A stretch of DNA of 64,000 bases, from the NCBI GenBank assembly GCA_017744715.1, contig JAGIAT010000005.1, positions 292,463 through 356,462 of the forward strand. The letters run 5' to 3'. The position numbers and the translations under genes are program-made. The notes beneath the pieces were generated by a model that worked only from the letters and a program-made list of their open reading frames with translations, was not told the origin of the DNA and made no database searches. Position 1 is the first letter of the stretch, and each line of letters starts with the position of its first letter. This DNA is from Niabella sp. (GTDB lineage Bacteria; Bacteroidota; Bacteroidia; Chitinophagales; Chitinophagaceae). Below, in pieces: positions 54,686-63,075 of this stretch.

Positions 54686-55705
54686 ATGAAAACAGCTGAT
54701 TCAAGAAGGGCTACTACCGTGGGCATATTCATTGTTCTGGGACTGGTGATTTTTGCCACCGCCATCCTGATTTTGGGCGGGCAAAAAAAGACGTTTATCG
54801 ATTCGGTGCAGATAAAAGCGATCTTCCACGATGTGGGCGGTCTTTCCAAAGGCAACAATATCTGGTATTCCGGTGTAAAAGTAGGCACGATCAAAAAGAT
54901 CCGGTTTATTGATCACAGCCGGATCGAAGTGCTGATGAATATCGATAAGAATGCCCGGCCGTTTATTCATAAAGATGTTAGGGCCCGGGTAAGCGCCGAC
55001 GGACTGGTGGGCAATAAGATCATCGCCCTGGACGGCGGCACCGCTCAAACCGCTCCCATTGAAGACGGAGATGTGATCATTGTGGAACCCAGCATCAGCA
55101 CGGATGAGATCATGAATACGCTGCAGGTAAATAACAAGAACCTGGTGACCATTACCGGTAATCTCAAAGACATTATGGAAAATCTTGCTGCGGGCAAAGG
55201 CTCGCTGGGTAAACTGATAAAGGATTCATCCGTTTACGAACAGCTAAACCGCACCCTGGCTATACTGCATGAAACGGCCGGCAATACCCAGCAGTTTACA
55301 AAAGACCTTACCGGATACACGGCCCGGCTGCAAACCCCCGGCGTGCTGGCCAGCGACCTGGTGCATGACACGGTTGTATTCAGCAGGCTCCGGAATACCG
55401 CAAACCAGCTGCAGGAGGTAGCCACGCAGGCGAACGATGTAGCGCGCAATCTTCAGTCGGTAAGCACGGATGTTAAAGGCCGTTTGAAAAGTAACGAATC
55501 ACCTGCCGGCGTGCTGCTGAATGATTCTGCAACTGCCCGGCAGCTGCAGCAAACGATCCGGAACCTGGAAAGCAGTACCGGCAAACTGGATGAGAACATG
55601 GAAGCTGTGCGGCATAATTTCCTGTTCCGGGGCTATTTCAGACGACAGGAAAAACAACGCAAAAAGGAAGAAAAAAAGCAGCAAAAAGAACTGCAACGGC
55701 AATAA
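54686..55705 (+). CDS. mlaD: MlaD-family MCE-domain lipid-binding protein
   Basis: 339 aa. One N-terminal membrane helix (VGIFIVLGLVIFATAILIL) anchors an MCE domain (about 38-120) with FHDVGGLSKGNNIWYSGVKVGTI, the standard MCE opening, and ARVSADGLVGNKIIALDGG. A long helical C-terminal region (about 140-300) follows, with coiled-coil and repeats of ANQLQEVATQANDVARNLQSV, and a Lys/Gln-rich end (KKEEKKQQKELQ). MCE rings form the periplasmic channel of the MlaFED complex. Third gene of the operon. Confidence 0.94.
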   Translation: MKTADSRRATTVGIFIVLGLVIFATAILILGGQKKTFIDSVQIKAIFHDVGGLSKGNNIWYSGVKVGTIKKIRFIDHSRIEVLMNIDKNARPFIHKDVRARVSADGLVGNKIIALDGGTAQTAPIEDGDVIIVEPSISTDEIMNTLQVNNKNLVTITGNLKDIMENLAAGKGSLGKLIKDSSVYEQLNRTLAILHETAGNTQQFTKDLTGYTARLQTPGVLASDLVHDTVVFSRLRNTANQLQEVATQANDVARNLQSVSTDVKGRLKSNESPAGVLLNDSATARQLQQTIRNLESSTGKLDENMEAVRHNFLFRGYFRRQEKQRKKEEKKQQKELQRQ

Positions 55706-56037
55706 AAAGCAGACGTGACGGCCGTATACATATTGATGTTCCTCACCGGCAATGCATCAAAGAAGAACCTGTGCTTCGCAGAAGCATTGAGCAACTTTTG
55801 CTTTTGTCAAGGTAAGGGAAGCAACAAAAATTTGCACCGGCGTTTTGCCAAAACAGTATCTGCCGCTGTGCGGACGCGTCTCATTGACTTTTTTGAGGAG
55901 TAGCAGTTAATATATGTACGATTAGTTAGAATGCATCTCAAACCGTCAGATCAAATCCAAACACGTTGCTGTTAACCAAACTGCAAAGAAAATGATCGCC
56001 ATAAGCGTTTTTTCACCTCCATAGCGGTAAACAACCA
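55706..56037. other. Spacer after mlaD
   Basis: 332 bases with no recognised gene. A 62-codon plus frame from 55715 has an unnatural composition. No clear terminator hairpin for the mla operon was found. Confidence 0.35.
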
Positions 56038-56466
56038 TCAGTCCTCGCTCTCAGAATTATCGGGGCTTACTTCTACGATATCATTCATGATAAAGACGCC
56101 TCCCGGGAAAAAAGCTCCCAGTCTTTTCTGATAGGCCTGAGCATCCTGCCTGGATGTAAAATTGCCCACTTTTACTTTAAAATAAGGAGATTGGTGCCAC
56201 ATGTAAGGTTTCAGCTCCGGAAAATTGGAATAGATCTTCGTACGGGCGGCCATTGCCTCCGCTTTATTATTGGTGCTAATCACCAGCAACCGGTATCCCG
56301 GTGCGGTTCTTCTTTTAGATGAATTGCGTGTAGACAGGTTGTTCACTTCCGACTGCTTTTTGAGCAGCAGATCGATCCGCGGATCTTTGTACACAGCTAC
56401 ACCGCCCGTTTGTGCCCATAACCGGGTGCACAGGAACAGCATCAAAAGAGGTAATACGTACTTCAT
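56038..56466 (-). CDS. SPOR-domain secreted protein
   Basis: 142 aa. A signal peptide ends at RLWAQ (about residue 19), then a basic linker (STRNSSKRRTAPG), then a SPOR domain (about 55-130): YRLLVISTNNKAEAMAARTKIYSNF, PYFKVKVGNFTSRQDAQAYQKRL, GGVFIMNDIV. SPOR domains bind glycan strands stripped of stem peptides, mostly at division sites, so the protein is probably periplasmic and septal. Single gene, no membrane anchor other than the cleaved signal. Confidence 0.88.
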   Translation of the reverse strand: MKYVLPLLMLFLCTRLWAQTGGVAVYKDPRIDLLLKKQSEVNNLSTRNSSKRRTAPGYRLLVISTNNKAEAMAARTKIYSNFPELKPYMWHQSPYFKVKVGNFTSRQDAQAYQKRLGAFFPGGVFIMNDIVEVSPDNSESED

Positions 56467-56632
56467 ATAATTATCGGGTTATGCGGTTACCGGTCTATCA
56501 TCCGCAGGATCACTCCCCACTTCTAATAGATTGATGAATACCGGCATAAGTTGCACAAAAATAATGCTACAATTGAATAACTTTACGTAAATAAGAATGG
56601 AAGTCCGTTTTTCCGGAAAGATAATCTATACT

Positions 56633-56875
56633 ATGAATGATTCTGTTGAATATATCGGCTATTTAGCCATGGCTTTACTGGTGATCTCATTCATCCCAAA
56701 ACAACTGAAGGCCATACGGGTCATTAATTTTGCCGGTTGTATCTTTTTTGTACTTTATGGCGTCCTGCTGGGCTGGAAATGGCCCATTATTATTTCCAAC
56801 GGGCTGATCGCCGTGATTCAGCTTTACCACCTTTTTGTTAAAAAGCAGCTTCCGGCCGAAGATAAAAGGGCTTGA
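56633..56875 (+). CDS. YgjV-like small membrane protein
   Basis: 80 aa from ATG 56633 (MNDSVEYIGYLAMALL); an in-frame start 12 codons upstream adds a non-hydrophobic lead. Three helices: about 5-22, 27-46 (VINFAGCIFFVLYGVLLGW), 48-65 (PIIISNGLIAVIQLYHLF). FIPKQLKAIRVIN and the NGLIA segment resemble PQ-loop-related YgjV-type proteins of Bacteroidota. No function known. Located 39 bases before the GT2 gene but with an intervening promoter. Confidence 0.7.
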   Translation: MNDSVEYIGYLAMALLVISFIPKQLKAIRVINFAGCIFFVLYGVLLGWKWPIIISNGLIAVIQLYHLFVKKQLPAEDKRA

Positions 56876-56900
56876 TTGTGATTTGCTTGCATTATTTTTG
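56872..56900 (+). promoter_or_regulatory. Candidate promoter of the GT2 gene
   Basis: TTG (56872-56874), 18-base spacer, and a perfect -7 box TATTTTTG (56893-56900). The expected transcript start would be only about 8-10 bases before the glycosyltransferase ATG at 56915, giving a very short leader. Confidence 0.5.
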
Positions 56901-56914
56901 AATCTTTGCACCCC

Positions 56915-57949
56915 ATGATGCAACCATCCGTCGCTATTGTTATTCTCAACTGGAATGGTAAAAAATACCTGGAGCAATTCCTTCCGGGTGTTGTTCAAAC
57001 CCATTATGCCCCGTTGCAGGTAGTGGTAGCCGACAATGGATCCACGGATGATTCGGTTGAATGGTTGCAACAGCATTTCCCGGAAGTCCGCATCATCCGT
57101 TTTAACGAAAATCACGGGTTTGCAAAGGGATACAACCTGGCACTGGAGCAGGTTTCAGCTGATTATTACCTCCTGCTCAACTCTGATGTACAGGTTACAG
57201 AAGGCTTTATTGGTCCCTTGCTGGAGCTACTGGAGTCCGATGCCACGCTGGCCGCCTGTCAGCCCAAGATCCTTTCTTACAACCATCCCCAGTACTTCGA
57301 ATATGCAGGAGCCGCCGGCGGGTGGATGGATCATTATTGTTACCCCTTTGCCAAAGGCCGGGTTTTTGATTTTACGGAAACGGATGAAGGGCAGTACGAT
57401 GTTTCGGCACCCATCTTTTGGGCCAGCGGTGCGGCGCTGTTTATCCGTTCAAACGTATTTCATGAGGCCGGAGGGTTCGATCCGTATTTTTTTGCGCACC
57501 AGGAGGAGATCGACCTTTGCTGGCGCATCCAGCTGCTGGGGTATAGGATCCGATCCTGTCCGCAATCGGTTGTTTACCATGTAGGCGGCGGTACCCTTCC
57601 CAAAGGCAATTCATTAAAAACCTATCTCAATTTCCGCAACAACCATATCATGATGTACAAGAATATGTATGGCTGGCGACGATTGTATGTTATTTTTTTA
57701 AGAGCGGTACTGGATGGGGTTTCCGCCTTTAAAAGCCTGCTGGGCGGGGATGGCGGTTATTTTATAGCGGTTGCCAGTGCACATCTATCCTTCGTAAAGT
57801 GGATGCTGGCAGATCAGAAAAAAAGCATCTTTCCCCAAAATAAAAAAGGCAAATTAGAAGGTTTGCTTAAAAAGAACATAGCATGGGCCCATTTTGTCAA
57901 AGGGAAAAAAAAGTTCTCGGAAATTGTTGACAAAGAAGTGACAAATTAA
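56915..57949 (+). CDS. Family 2 glycosyltransferase
   Basis: 344 aa from ATG 56915; the TTG at 56906 lies at the putative transcript start. The GT-A domain has VAIVILNWNGKKYLEQFLPGVV, DNGSTDDSV (nucleotide site), the LLNSDVQVTEGFI DxD-like region (NSDV), SGAALFIRSNVF, and EEIDLCWRIQLLGY (the ED...R/W signature). A hydrophobic C-terminal region may sit on the membrane. Probably adds a sugar to a cell-surface polysaccharide or lipid. Rhamnosyltransferase-like by motif, but the sugar is not predictable. Confidence 0.92.
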   Translation: MMQPSVAIVILNWNGKKYLEQFLPGVVQTHYAPLQVVVADNGSTDDSVEWLQQHFPEVRIIRFNENHGFAKGYNLALEQVSADYYLLLNSDVQVTEGFIGPLLELLESDATLAACQPKILSYNHPQYFEYAGAAGGWMDHYCYPFAKGRVFDFTETDEGQYDVSAPIFWASGAALFIRSNVFHEAGGFDPYFFAHQEEIDLCWRIQLLGYRIRSCPQSVVYHVGGGTLPKGNSLKTYLNFRNNHIMMYKNMYGWRRLYVIFLRAVLDGVSAFKSLLGGDGGYFIAVASAHLSFVKWMLADQKKSIFPQNKKGKLEGLLKKNIAWAHFVKGKKKFSEIVDKEVTN

Positions 57950-57961
57950 TGAATAGATCCT

Positions 57962-57969
57962 TATTTTTG
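57962..57969 (+). promoter_or_regulatory. Candidate -7 box for the 80-aa membrane protein gene
   Basis: A perfect TAnnTTTG (TATTTTTG) 24 bases before the ATG at 57993. No -33 element at the right distance is clear, so only the -7 element is proposed. Confidence 0.45.
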
Positions 57970-57992
57970 CGACACAATATTACTGATACAGA

Positions 57993-58235
57993 ATGGAACA
58001 TAATTTCGACGTTGAGCAAATAAAAGAGCAGGAATACCAGGAAGAATTAAAGCAAAGCCAGAAAAAGGATTTCAAATTCAGCTGGGTTTCTACTTCTGCC
58101 TTTTTATTTTACCTGACTGTTGCATGCCTCATCCTGTTTACCTGGGGAGGTTGCTACCGTCTTTATACAAAGCGTTTTGAAAAGCCGAGCGTTCAGGTTC
58201 AGGAGAGCACTTTGTACACTCCAAAATATAAATAA
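57993..58235 (+). CDS. Small single-pass membrane protein
   Basis: 80 aa: an acidic cytoplasmic lead with a helical repeat (EEQ..QEEL..SQKKDF), one strong membrane helix (SAFLFYLTVACLILFTWGGCY), and a basic tail. No known family. It has its own -7 box (57962-57969) and a good ATG, and lies 104 bases before the tRNA pair. Conserved genes of this type beside tRNAs in Bacteroidota are common, but I do not know its role. Confidence 0.6.
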   Translation: MEHNFDVEQIKEQEYQEELKQSQKKDFKFSWVSTSAFLFYLTVACLILFTWGGCYRLYTKRFEKPSVQVQESTLYTPKYK

Positions 58236-58254
58236 AAAAAAGTTGCCGATTTTT

Positions 58255-58284
58255 TTTGCAGTTAAAAAAAATCCCTTATCTTCG
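58255..58284 (+). promoter_or_regulatory. Promoter of the tRNA-Gly/tRNA-Leu pair
   Basis: TTTG (58255-58258), 18-base A-rich spacer, TATCTTCG (58277-58284), one mismatch from TAnnTTTG. About 55 bases before the tRNA-Gly 5' end. One of the better boxes in the window. Confidence 0.6.
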
Positions 58285-58339
58285 CAACCCCTTAAGTAAC
58301 AAGCCAATACTTAAGAAAAACAAAAAAGTTCTTATTCAC

Positions 58340-58412
<73 letters not shown>

Positions 58413-58431
58413 CTCTTTAAAAAGTTATTCG

Positions 58432-58492
58432 TTATACGTTATTTGTTATTGGAATGATTTACTGATAGCTCATAGCTGATAACTGATAACTT
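58432..58492. repeat. Simple spacer repeats between the tRNAs
   Basis: Degenerate tandem units such as TTATTCGTTATACG, TTATTTGTTATTGG and CTGATAGCTCATAGCTGATAACTGATAAC. Similar spacers occur at 3745-3836, 62554-62618 and 63742-63801. Confidence 0.6.
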
Positions 58493-58500
58493 TTTTTTTC

Positions 58501-58586
58501 GCCCTGGTGGTGGAATTGGTAGACACGCAGGACTTAAAATCCTGTGGGCAGCAATGTCCGTGCGGGTTCAAGTCCCGCCTGGGGCA
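58501..58586 (+). tRNA. tRNA-Leu (TAA anticodon)
   Basis: 86 bases with the long variable arm expected for class II tRNA-Leu. Acceptor GCCCTGG/CTGGGGC, anticodon stem/loop GGACTTAAAATCC with TAA, long variable arm TGGGCAGCAATGTCCG, T-arm GGGTTCAAGTCCC. Discriminator A; CCA is not encoded. Confidence 0.97.
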
Positions 58587-58604
58587 CTGATTAGTAATCA
58601 GGTA

Positions 58605-58632
58605 AAAGGTTCACGAAAGTGAGCCTTTTTTG
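58605..58632 (+). terminator. Rho-independent terminator after tRNA-Leu
   Basis: AAAGGTTCAC, GAAA tetraloop, GTGAGCCTTT, then a run of T. A 10-pair stem (one G-T pair). Ends the tRNA transcript. Confidence 0.85.
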
Positions 58633-58928
58633 TTTTTAAACTGATTTGCAAACAAAATAATGAGCGGATGTAAAAGCATTCCCTTACCACAGGCCGTAAG
58701 GTTACCGCAACGTACGCGCAGCATTTCAATGGTAACCTGTTACGGTCTTAGCGCATGCTGTGCAGTTAAATTTTTAAACATCAGCGTGCGCAACGGCCCG
58801 CAGGAAAATGCATCAGCACCCGGTTCTGCCCCGGAGAAAAACGTCTTCTTTTCGCCTTCTGCTGCAATTTAACCCGTTATTATCCGCCTGTTTTTTCCAA
58901 TGACCGGATTATCAGTTATTTTTGTTGG
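58633..58928. other. Spacer before the M20 hydrolase
   Basis: About 300 bases; a plus frame (58660-58872) has no family or good composition. TATTTTTG at 58917-58924 is a perfect -7 box only 4 bases before the M20 start codon. Confidence 0.35.
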
Positions 58929-60122
58929 ATGACGGATAAAATACAATTGCTGGCAAAGCAGTTTGCACCGGAATTGATCGAAGTGCGCCGGTACCTGCAT
59001 GCACATCCTGAATTAAGCTACCAGGAATATGAGACTTCAAAATACATACAGGCGCAATTAACAGACCTTGGTATTCCTTTCGAAGTAAAAGCAGCCACGG
59101 GAGTGATCGGGTTGCTGAAGGGGCGCAACCCGGAGAAACGGGTGATTGCCCTGCGGGCGGATATGGATGCGCTGCCCATCCAGGAATTGAATGAAGTCAG
59201 CTACCGCTCGGTGCATGAAAATGTTATGCATGCCTGCGGGCATGATGTACATACCGCCTGTTTACTAGGTGCGGCAAAAATCCTGAACGAAATAAAAGAT
59301 ACCTGGGAAGGTACGGTTAAACTGATCTTCCAGCCCGGCGAAGAAAAAAATCCGGGAGGTGCCAGTCTGCTGATAAAAGAAGGCGTGTTGGAACATCCGG
59401 CTCCCGCGGCGATATTCGGATTGCATGTGCACCCGGGGCTTGAAGTGGGCAAACTCAGCTTTCGTGGCGGAAAGGTAATGGCCAGTGCTGATGAACTTTA
59501 TATTACCGTAAAAGGAAAAGGAGGGCATGCGGCGGCTCCCAATGTATGCATCGACCCGATACTGATTGCTTCCCACCTGGTAGTGGCGCTGCAACAGGTG
59601 ATCAGCCGGCGCAACAACCCTCAAAACCCAACGGTGTTATCCATTACAGCCATTAACGGCGGTACCACTACCAACGTGATCCCGGATGAAGTAAAATTAA
59701 AGGGAACCTTCCGTGCCATGAACGAACAATGGCGGTTTGAAGCCCATGAGATCATACGGAGTATTGCCGAAGGGGTGGTGAACGGAATGGGAGGGAACCT
59801 GGACCTGCATATCGATGTAGGGTATCCCAGCGTATATAATAATGAAGCGCTTTCTGCACAGGCTGCGGAACTGGCTGTAGCCTATGCCGGTGCTGCACAG
59901 GTGGGCGAAACGGAGATCCGCATGGGCGCCGAAGATTTTGGATATTATACGCAGCAGATACCTGGCTGTTTTTATCGATTGGGTGTAATGAATGTAGCAC
60001 GGGGGATCACCGCCGGCGTACACACGCCCTTGTTTAATGTAGATGAAAATGCGATAGAGCTGGGAATGGGGGTGATGGCCTGGCTGGCCGTTTCCACGGA
60101 TTTAACAAAACTGAAAGGATAA
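58929..60122 (+). CDS. M20-family amidohydrolase (N-acyl-amino acid / hippurate hydrolase-like)
   Basis: 397 aa, the usual length for M20D amidohydrolases. Metal-site motifs appear in order: ALRADMDALPIQE (Asp), HACGHDVHTACLLG (His/Asp/His), IFQPGEEK (catalytic Glu pair) and FGLHVHPGL (His); GAEDFGYY closes the metal site. The central dimerisation domain (about 185-295) contains the GHAAAPNVCIDPI loop. It would cleave the amide of acylated amino acids (hippurate, indole-amino acid conjugates, or N-acetyl amino acids). ATG begins 4 bases after a TATTTTTG box, so the mRNA may be nearly leaderless. Confidence 0.93.
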   Translation: MTDKIQLLAKQFAPELIEVRRYLHAHPELSYQEYETSKYIQAQLTDLGIPFEVKAATGVIGLLKGRNPEKRVIALRADMDALPIQELNEVSYRSVHENVMHACGHDVHTACLLGAAKILNEIKDTWEGTVKLIFQPGEEKNPGGASLLIKEGVLEHPAPAAIFGLHVHPGLEVGKLSFRGGKVMASADELYITVKGKGGHAAAPNVCIDPILIASHLVVALQQVISRRNNPQNPTVLSITAINGGTTTNVIPDEVKLKGTFRAMNEQWRFEAHEIIRSIAEGVVNGMGGNLDLHIDVGYPSVYNNEALSAQAAELAVAYAGAAQVGETEIRMGAEDFGYYTQQIPGCFYRLGVMNVARGITAGVHTPLFNVDENAIELGMGVMAWLAVSTDLTKLKG

Positions 60123-60158
60123 TTCACCGCCACCTTGCATCATTCAAAAAAAAGCATT

Positions 60159-60422
60159 ATGATTAAAGCAGCAATCGCCGGGATGATTTTTACGATAGGT
60201 TCCTTAACCGCCATCGGACAATCGAAAACCGATTCTTCAAAAACGGCGCGTGATTTTTTGATCGGGCAGGAAGAAAGCCATGGCAAGCATCCGGACAGCC
60301 GGAACCGAAACCGGATCGAAAACATTAAGCCGGAAAAAGACAGTAATTCCGCAACGCACCAGGCGGAGTCAAAGAAAAAGAAAAGATGTTGCTTTCTTTT
60401 CTGCCGTAAAAACAAAAAATAA
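60159..60422 (+). CDS. Small secreted or surface basic protein
   Basis: 87 aa from ATG 60159. A signal peptide (AAIAGMIFTIGSLTAIGQ), then a charged, low-complexity chain (SKTDSSKTARDFL, HGKHPDSRNRNRIENIKPEKDS) and a Lys/Cys-rich end (KKKKRCCFLFCRKNKK) that looks membrane-interacting. No family is recognised. It starts 36 bases after the M20 gene, so they may share a transcript. Confidence 0.55.
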   Translation: MIKAAIAGMIFTIGSLTAIGQSKTDSSKTARDFLIGQEESHGKHPDSRNRNRIENIKPEKDSNSATHQAESKKKKRCCFLFCRKNKK

Positions 60423-60440
60423 GGTTGCTTTGCAATAAGC

Positions 60441-60458
60441 CGCCGGAAATAACCGGCG
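60441..60458. terminator. Hairpin between convergent genes, possible terminator
   Basis: CGCCGG-AAATAA-CCGGCG, 6 G-C pairs, between the small basic protein (plus) and the S41 protease (minus). No T-tract follows, so it may only pause transcription or act with Rho. Confidence 0.35.
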
Positions 60459-60490
60459 TGCAGCTGCTTCCGGATGAACTACGGGGATAA

Positions 60491-61975
60491 TTACCGGAGC
60501 ATATTGTCGTAATACTGTTTCTTAAGCTGTACTTTGGGTAACGATGTGGCCGCCCGGGCGCTTGTACCTGTGGTTACCGCCGATATAACAGGAGTGCCGT
60601 CTATAAGATCCAGGGCCGCCTTGGTGCAATCTTCTGTAACATCTCCCCAGGCTTTATCTACCCCGTCGTATATTTTAAGCTCCGGCGCAAAGCCGTCATA
60701 AGAAACCTGCTGATCGGAACTGTTCCTGGTCATAAAAGAAACGGTCCAGAAGGTCACTTTCTTAAACAGGTCGATCGGAAAAAAACCTACGGGCTTGCCA
60801 AATGTGTGATCATCTCCGATCAGTTTGATATTCCCGTTGAAGTAAGGCTTCAGATCATTGATCAGGAGTTCAGCGGAGGAGGCGGTTTGGTCGCCTACAA
60901 TAATATATAAATTAGTGGGGTTGATGGGAAACCCTTTTGAATTATCTGTTTTATTAAAATTGACGGTATTGGCTTCCGGCTTATAGTACGTGGCGCTGTA
61001 GGCGTGCCGTGTACGCATCAGCGTATAGTTGCCGGCCTGCAGGTCTGCATTGTAATAATACGTATACATTTTATTACCGTTGCTTACCGTTGCGGGCGAC
61101 AGGCTGTTGGCGAGGTAGTCCTGTGTGCGCGTAAAGCCTCCGTTGTTATAGCGCAGGTCCAGGATGATATTTTTTATGCCTGCATTTTTAAAAGATCCGA
61201 GCGCCGTTTCAAGTGCTGTGCGGGAATCTTCGAGCAGGTCAAAGAATTTGTATACCATATAACCTGCTTTGGCTCCTTTGGGTGATTGCAGGATACCGGA
61301 GTATAATACCGAAGATGGAATAAAGGAAGCAATGGACAGGTCGAGTGCAACCTGTTCGCCGCCCGGTTTTTCAAAAGTAACCGTGGCCGATTTGGTGGTT
61401 TCATCATAGAACATGTTGTTCAGGATATCTACGGAAGCCTGGTTGTATCCCAGGTTCGTATTGTTTACCTTTACGATCTTCCAGGTACGCTGTACGCCTT
61501 TTTTTCCCGCATCCGAATTCGGATGTACATAGGTAACAAACCAGCCGGCAAAATCGGAGGAAGTTCCCGAGGCGGGTTTGCGGCTTTTCCACCCGCTTTT
61601 TACAAAGAAACCATAACTGCTTTCGGGCTGGGTGGCCATGCTGCCTGTTTCGGCATTGTAATAATCGGTGGCATAACTATACCCCTTCTTTTTATCATTG
61701 GCATTGGTGTTCCGGACAGCGGCAAGGGTTGCTTCAGCTGTTTCCAGGTCGGTACCTTTCGCATATTGCCGCGGGTTGAATGATTCATAGGTGGTGCTGT
61801 TGCGGATCTCGTCCCAGAAATAGATCTCGCGGGAGAACAGGTATACGGAATCTGCAACCCGCTGAATCTCGGAACTTCCGTCATCGGGCTTTACATCATC
61901 TTTCTTTTTGTCTTTGCAGGATGCAGCCAGTAGCAGCAGCAGGCCGCCAACAGCGCCTATATTAAATACACGCAT
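60491..61975 (-). CDS. S41 (C-terminal processing) peptidase lipoprotein with PDZ domain
   Basis: 494 aa. A lipoprotein signal (GGLLLLLAASC, Cys about 20) is followed by Asp/Lys-rich residues. An N-terminal helical region has SREIYFWDEI, then a PDZ domain (about 125-215) with WFVTYVHPNSDAGKKGVQRTW. The S41 catalytic core (about 220-440) has the strand NIILDLRYNNGGFTRTQDYLANSL, and VGDQTASSAELLINDLKPY supplies the serine; the Lys is expected near FGKPVGFF (H-TFGKPV). Periplasmic processing protease, substrate unknown. A typical Bacteroidota outer-surface family. Confidence 0.9.
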   Translation of the reverse strand: MRVFNIGAVGGLLLLLAASCKDKKKDDVKPDDGSSEIQRVADSVYLFSREIYFWDEIRNSTTYESFNPRQYAKGTDLETAEATLAAVRNTNANDKKKGYSYATDYYNAETGSMATQPESSYGFFVKSGWKSRKPASGTSSDFAGWFVTYVHPNSDAGKKGVQRTWKIVKVNNTNLGYNQASVDILNNMFYDETTKSATVTFEKPGGEQVALDLSIASFIPSSVLYSGILQSPKGAKAGYMVYKFFDLLEDSRTALETALGSFKNAGIKNIILDLRYNNGGFTRTQDYLANSLSPATVSNGNKMYTYYYNADLQAGNYTLMRTRHAYSATYYKPEANTVNFNKTDNSKGFPINPTNLYIIVGDQTASSAELLINDLKPYFNGNIKLIGDDHTFGKPVGFFPIDLFKKVTFWTVSFMTRNSSDQQVSYDGFAPELKIYDGVDKAWGDVTEDCTKAALDLIDGTPVISAVTTGTSARAATSLPKVQLKKQYYDNMLR

Positions 61976-62007
61976 AGAATCCGGAATATTTTATGAAAAG
62001 ATAGGTA

Positions 62008-63075
62008 TTAATTGTTTTTTTTATGTAAAAATTTTGATAACTTTTGGTATACCTGCTCCGGGGTTATTTCCTGCATGCAACCTGCCTCGCCGTGGACAGG
62101 GCAGGGTTTATTGCCAAAAACGGATGAGGGACGGCAGGCCAGATCGGTTTGAACGGCGTTTTCCGGATCCTGTCCCCAGCCATAAAAGCCAAGCCAGGGG
62201 TGGGTGCCTCCCCAGATGGAAACCACGGGAACCCCGTAAAGCGAAGCCAGGTGCATATTGGCAGAATCCATGGTAAGCATCACATCCATCTGGGCGATCA
62301 GCTGCAATTCTTCCGCGAACGCATACTGCCCGGCGGCCACTCGGATGTTTGGATGTCCGGCTGCCCATTGTTCCAGCAACGGTGCTTCGGCCTTGCTGCC
62401 AAATAAAAAGATCATACTACCGGCGTCTTGCTGCAACAGCCGCACTACCTGCTCCATTTTTTCAAGCGGGTACATTTTGGCGGCATGTTTTGCAAAAGGT
62501 GCAATACCGATCCGGGATTTGGCATCCGGGATCTGGAATTTAGCACTCAGGATTGCTGATCGCTGACGGCTGATGTCTAATGTCTCATGTCTGATACCTG
62601 ACATCTGATCGTTGATAACCACCGGCACTCCCAGCTTTGCAAATACATCCGCATACCGTTGAAACGTGGTTTTTAATGGACGTAGTTTTTTGTTGTGCGG
62701 CCGGGTCAGCTCTTTTTTTTCACCACGACCTTTATCGATCACGGCAATCGGAACAGGGCCCAACAGCCGGCGGATGATCTTGGTGCGCAGTACATCGTGG
62801 AGATCGGCTACGGCATCAAAGGGCACAGCTGTTTTTAGCCGGCGGGCCAGTGTTACCAGTCCGCGCAGCCCTTTATATTGTTTGCGGATATCGGCACCAT
62901 AAAAATGAAGCCGGTCGATATTTTCAAAAAGCGGGGCATGAAAAGGCACCGATACCATGGTAACCTGCAGCCCGGGATGTTGTGCCAACAGGAGCCGGAG
63001 TACCGGCACGGTCATGGCTGCATCTCCCAGTGCAGAGAACCGGAACACCAGTATATGTTTGGGAGCGGCCTTCAT
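62008..63075 (-). CDS. Family 9 glycosyltransferase (heptosyltransferase-like)
   Basis: 355 aa, GT-B fold. The N-terminal domain begins HILVFRFSALGDAAMTVPVLRLL (standard GT9 opening), with VADLHDVLRTKII. The C-terminal domain has IGIAPFAKHAAKMYPLEKM (nucleotide-sugar site), FLFGSKAEAPLLEQWA, TMDSANMHLASLYGVPVVSIWGGTHP. It probably transfers a heptose or related sugar in LPS core synthesis. Residues about 153-174 (NDQMSGIRHETLDISRQRSAI) are encoded by a simple repeat (62554-62618) that looks like intergenic DNA. It overlaps the DUF4254 stop by one base. Confidence 0.9.
   Translation of the reverse strand: MKAAPKHILVFRFSALGDAAMTVPVLRLLLAQHPGLQVTMVSVPFHAPLFENIDRLHFYGADIRKQYKGLRGLVTLARRLKTAVPFDAVADLHDVLRTKIIRRLLGPVPIAVIDKGRGEKKELTRPHNKKLRPLKTTFQRYADVFAKLGVPVVINDQMSGIRHETLDISRQRSAILSAKFQIPDAKSRIGIAPFAKHAAKMYPLEKMEQVVRLLQQDAGSMIFLFGSKAEAPLLEQWAAGHPNIRVAAGQYAFAEELQLIAQMDVMLTMDSANMHLASLYGVPVVSIWGGTHPWLGFYGWGQDPENAVQTDLACRPSSVFGNKPCPVHGEAGCMQEITPEQVYQKLSKFLHKKNN
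62554..62618. repeat. Simple repeat inside the GT9 gene
   Basis: About 65 bases of degenerate tandem (GATGTCTAATGTCTCATGTC and variants) inside coding DNA, in frame. The same kind of heptad-like repeat is otherwise intergenic (58432-58492, 63742-63801). Confidence 0.7.

Noticed and set aside
55715..55903. 62-codon plus-strand frame after mlaD
   Set aside because: No family and a composition unlike a folded protein; it begins just past the mlaD stop by chance.
58660..58872. 70-codon plus-strand frame after tRNA-Leu
   Set aside because: Unnatural composition, no family, and it lies between a strong terminator and the M20 promoter box.
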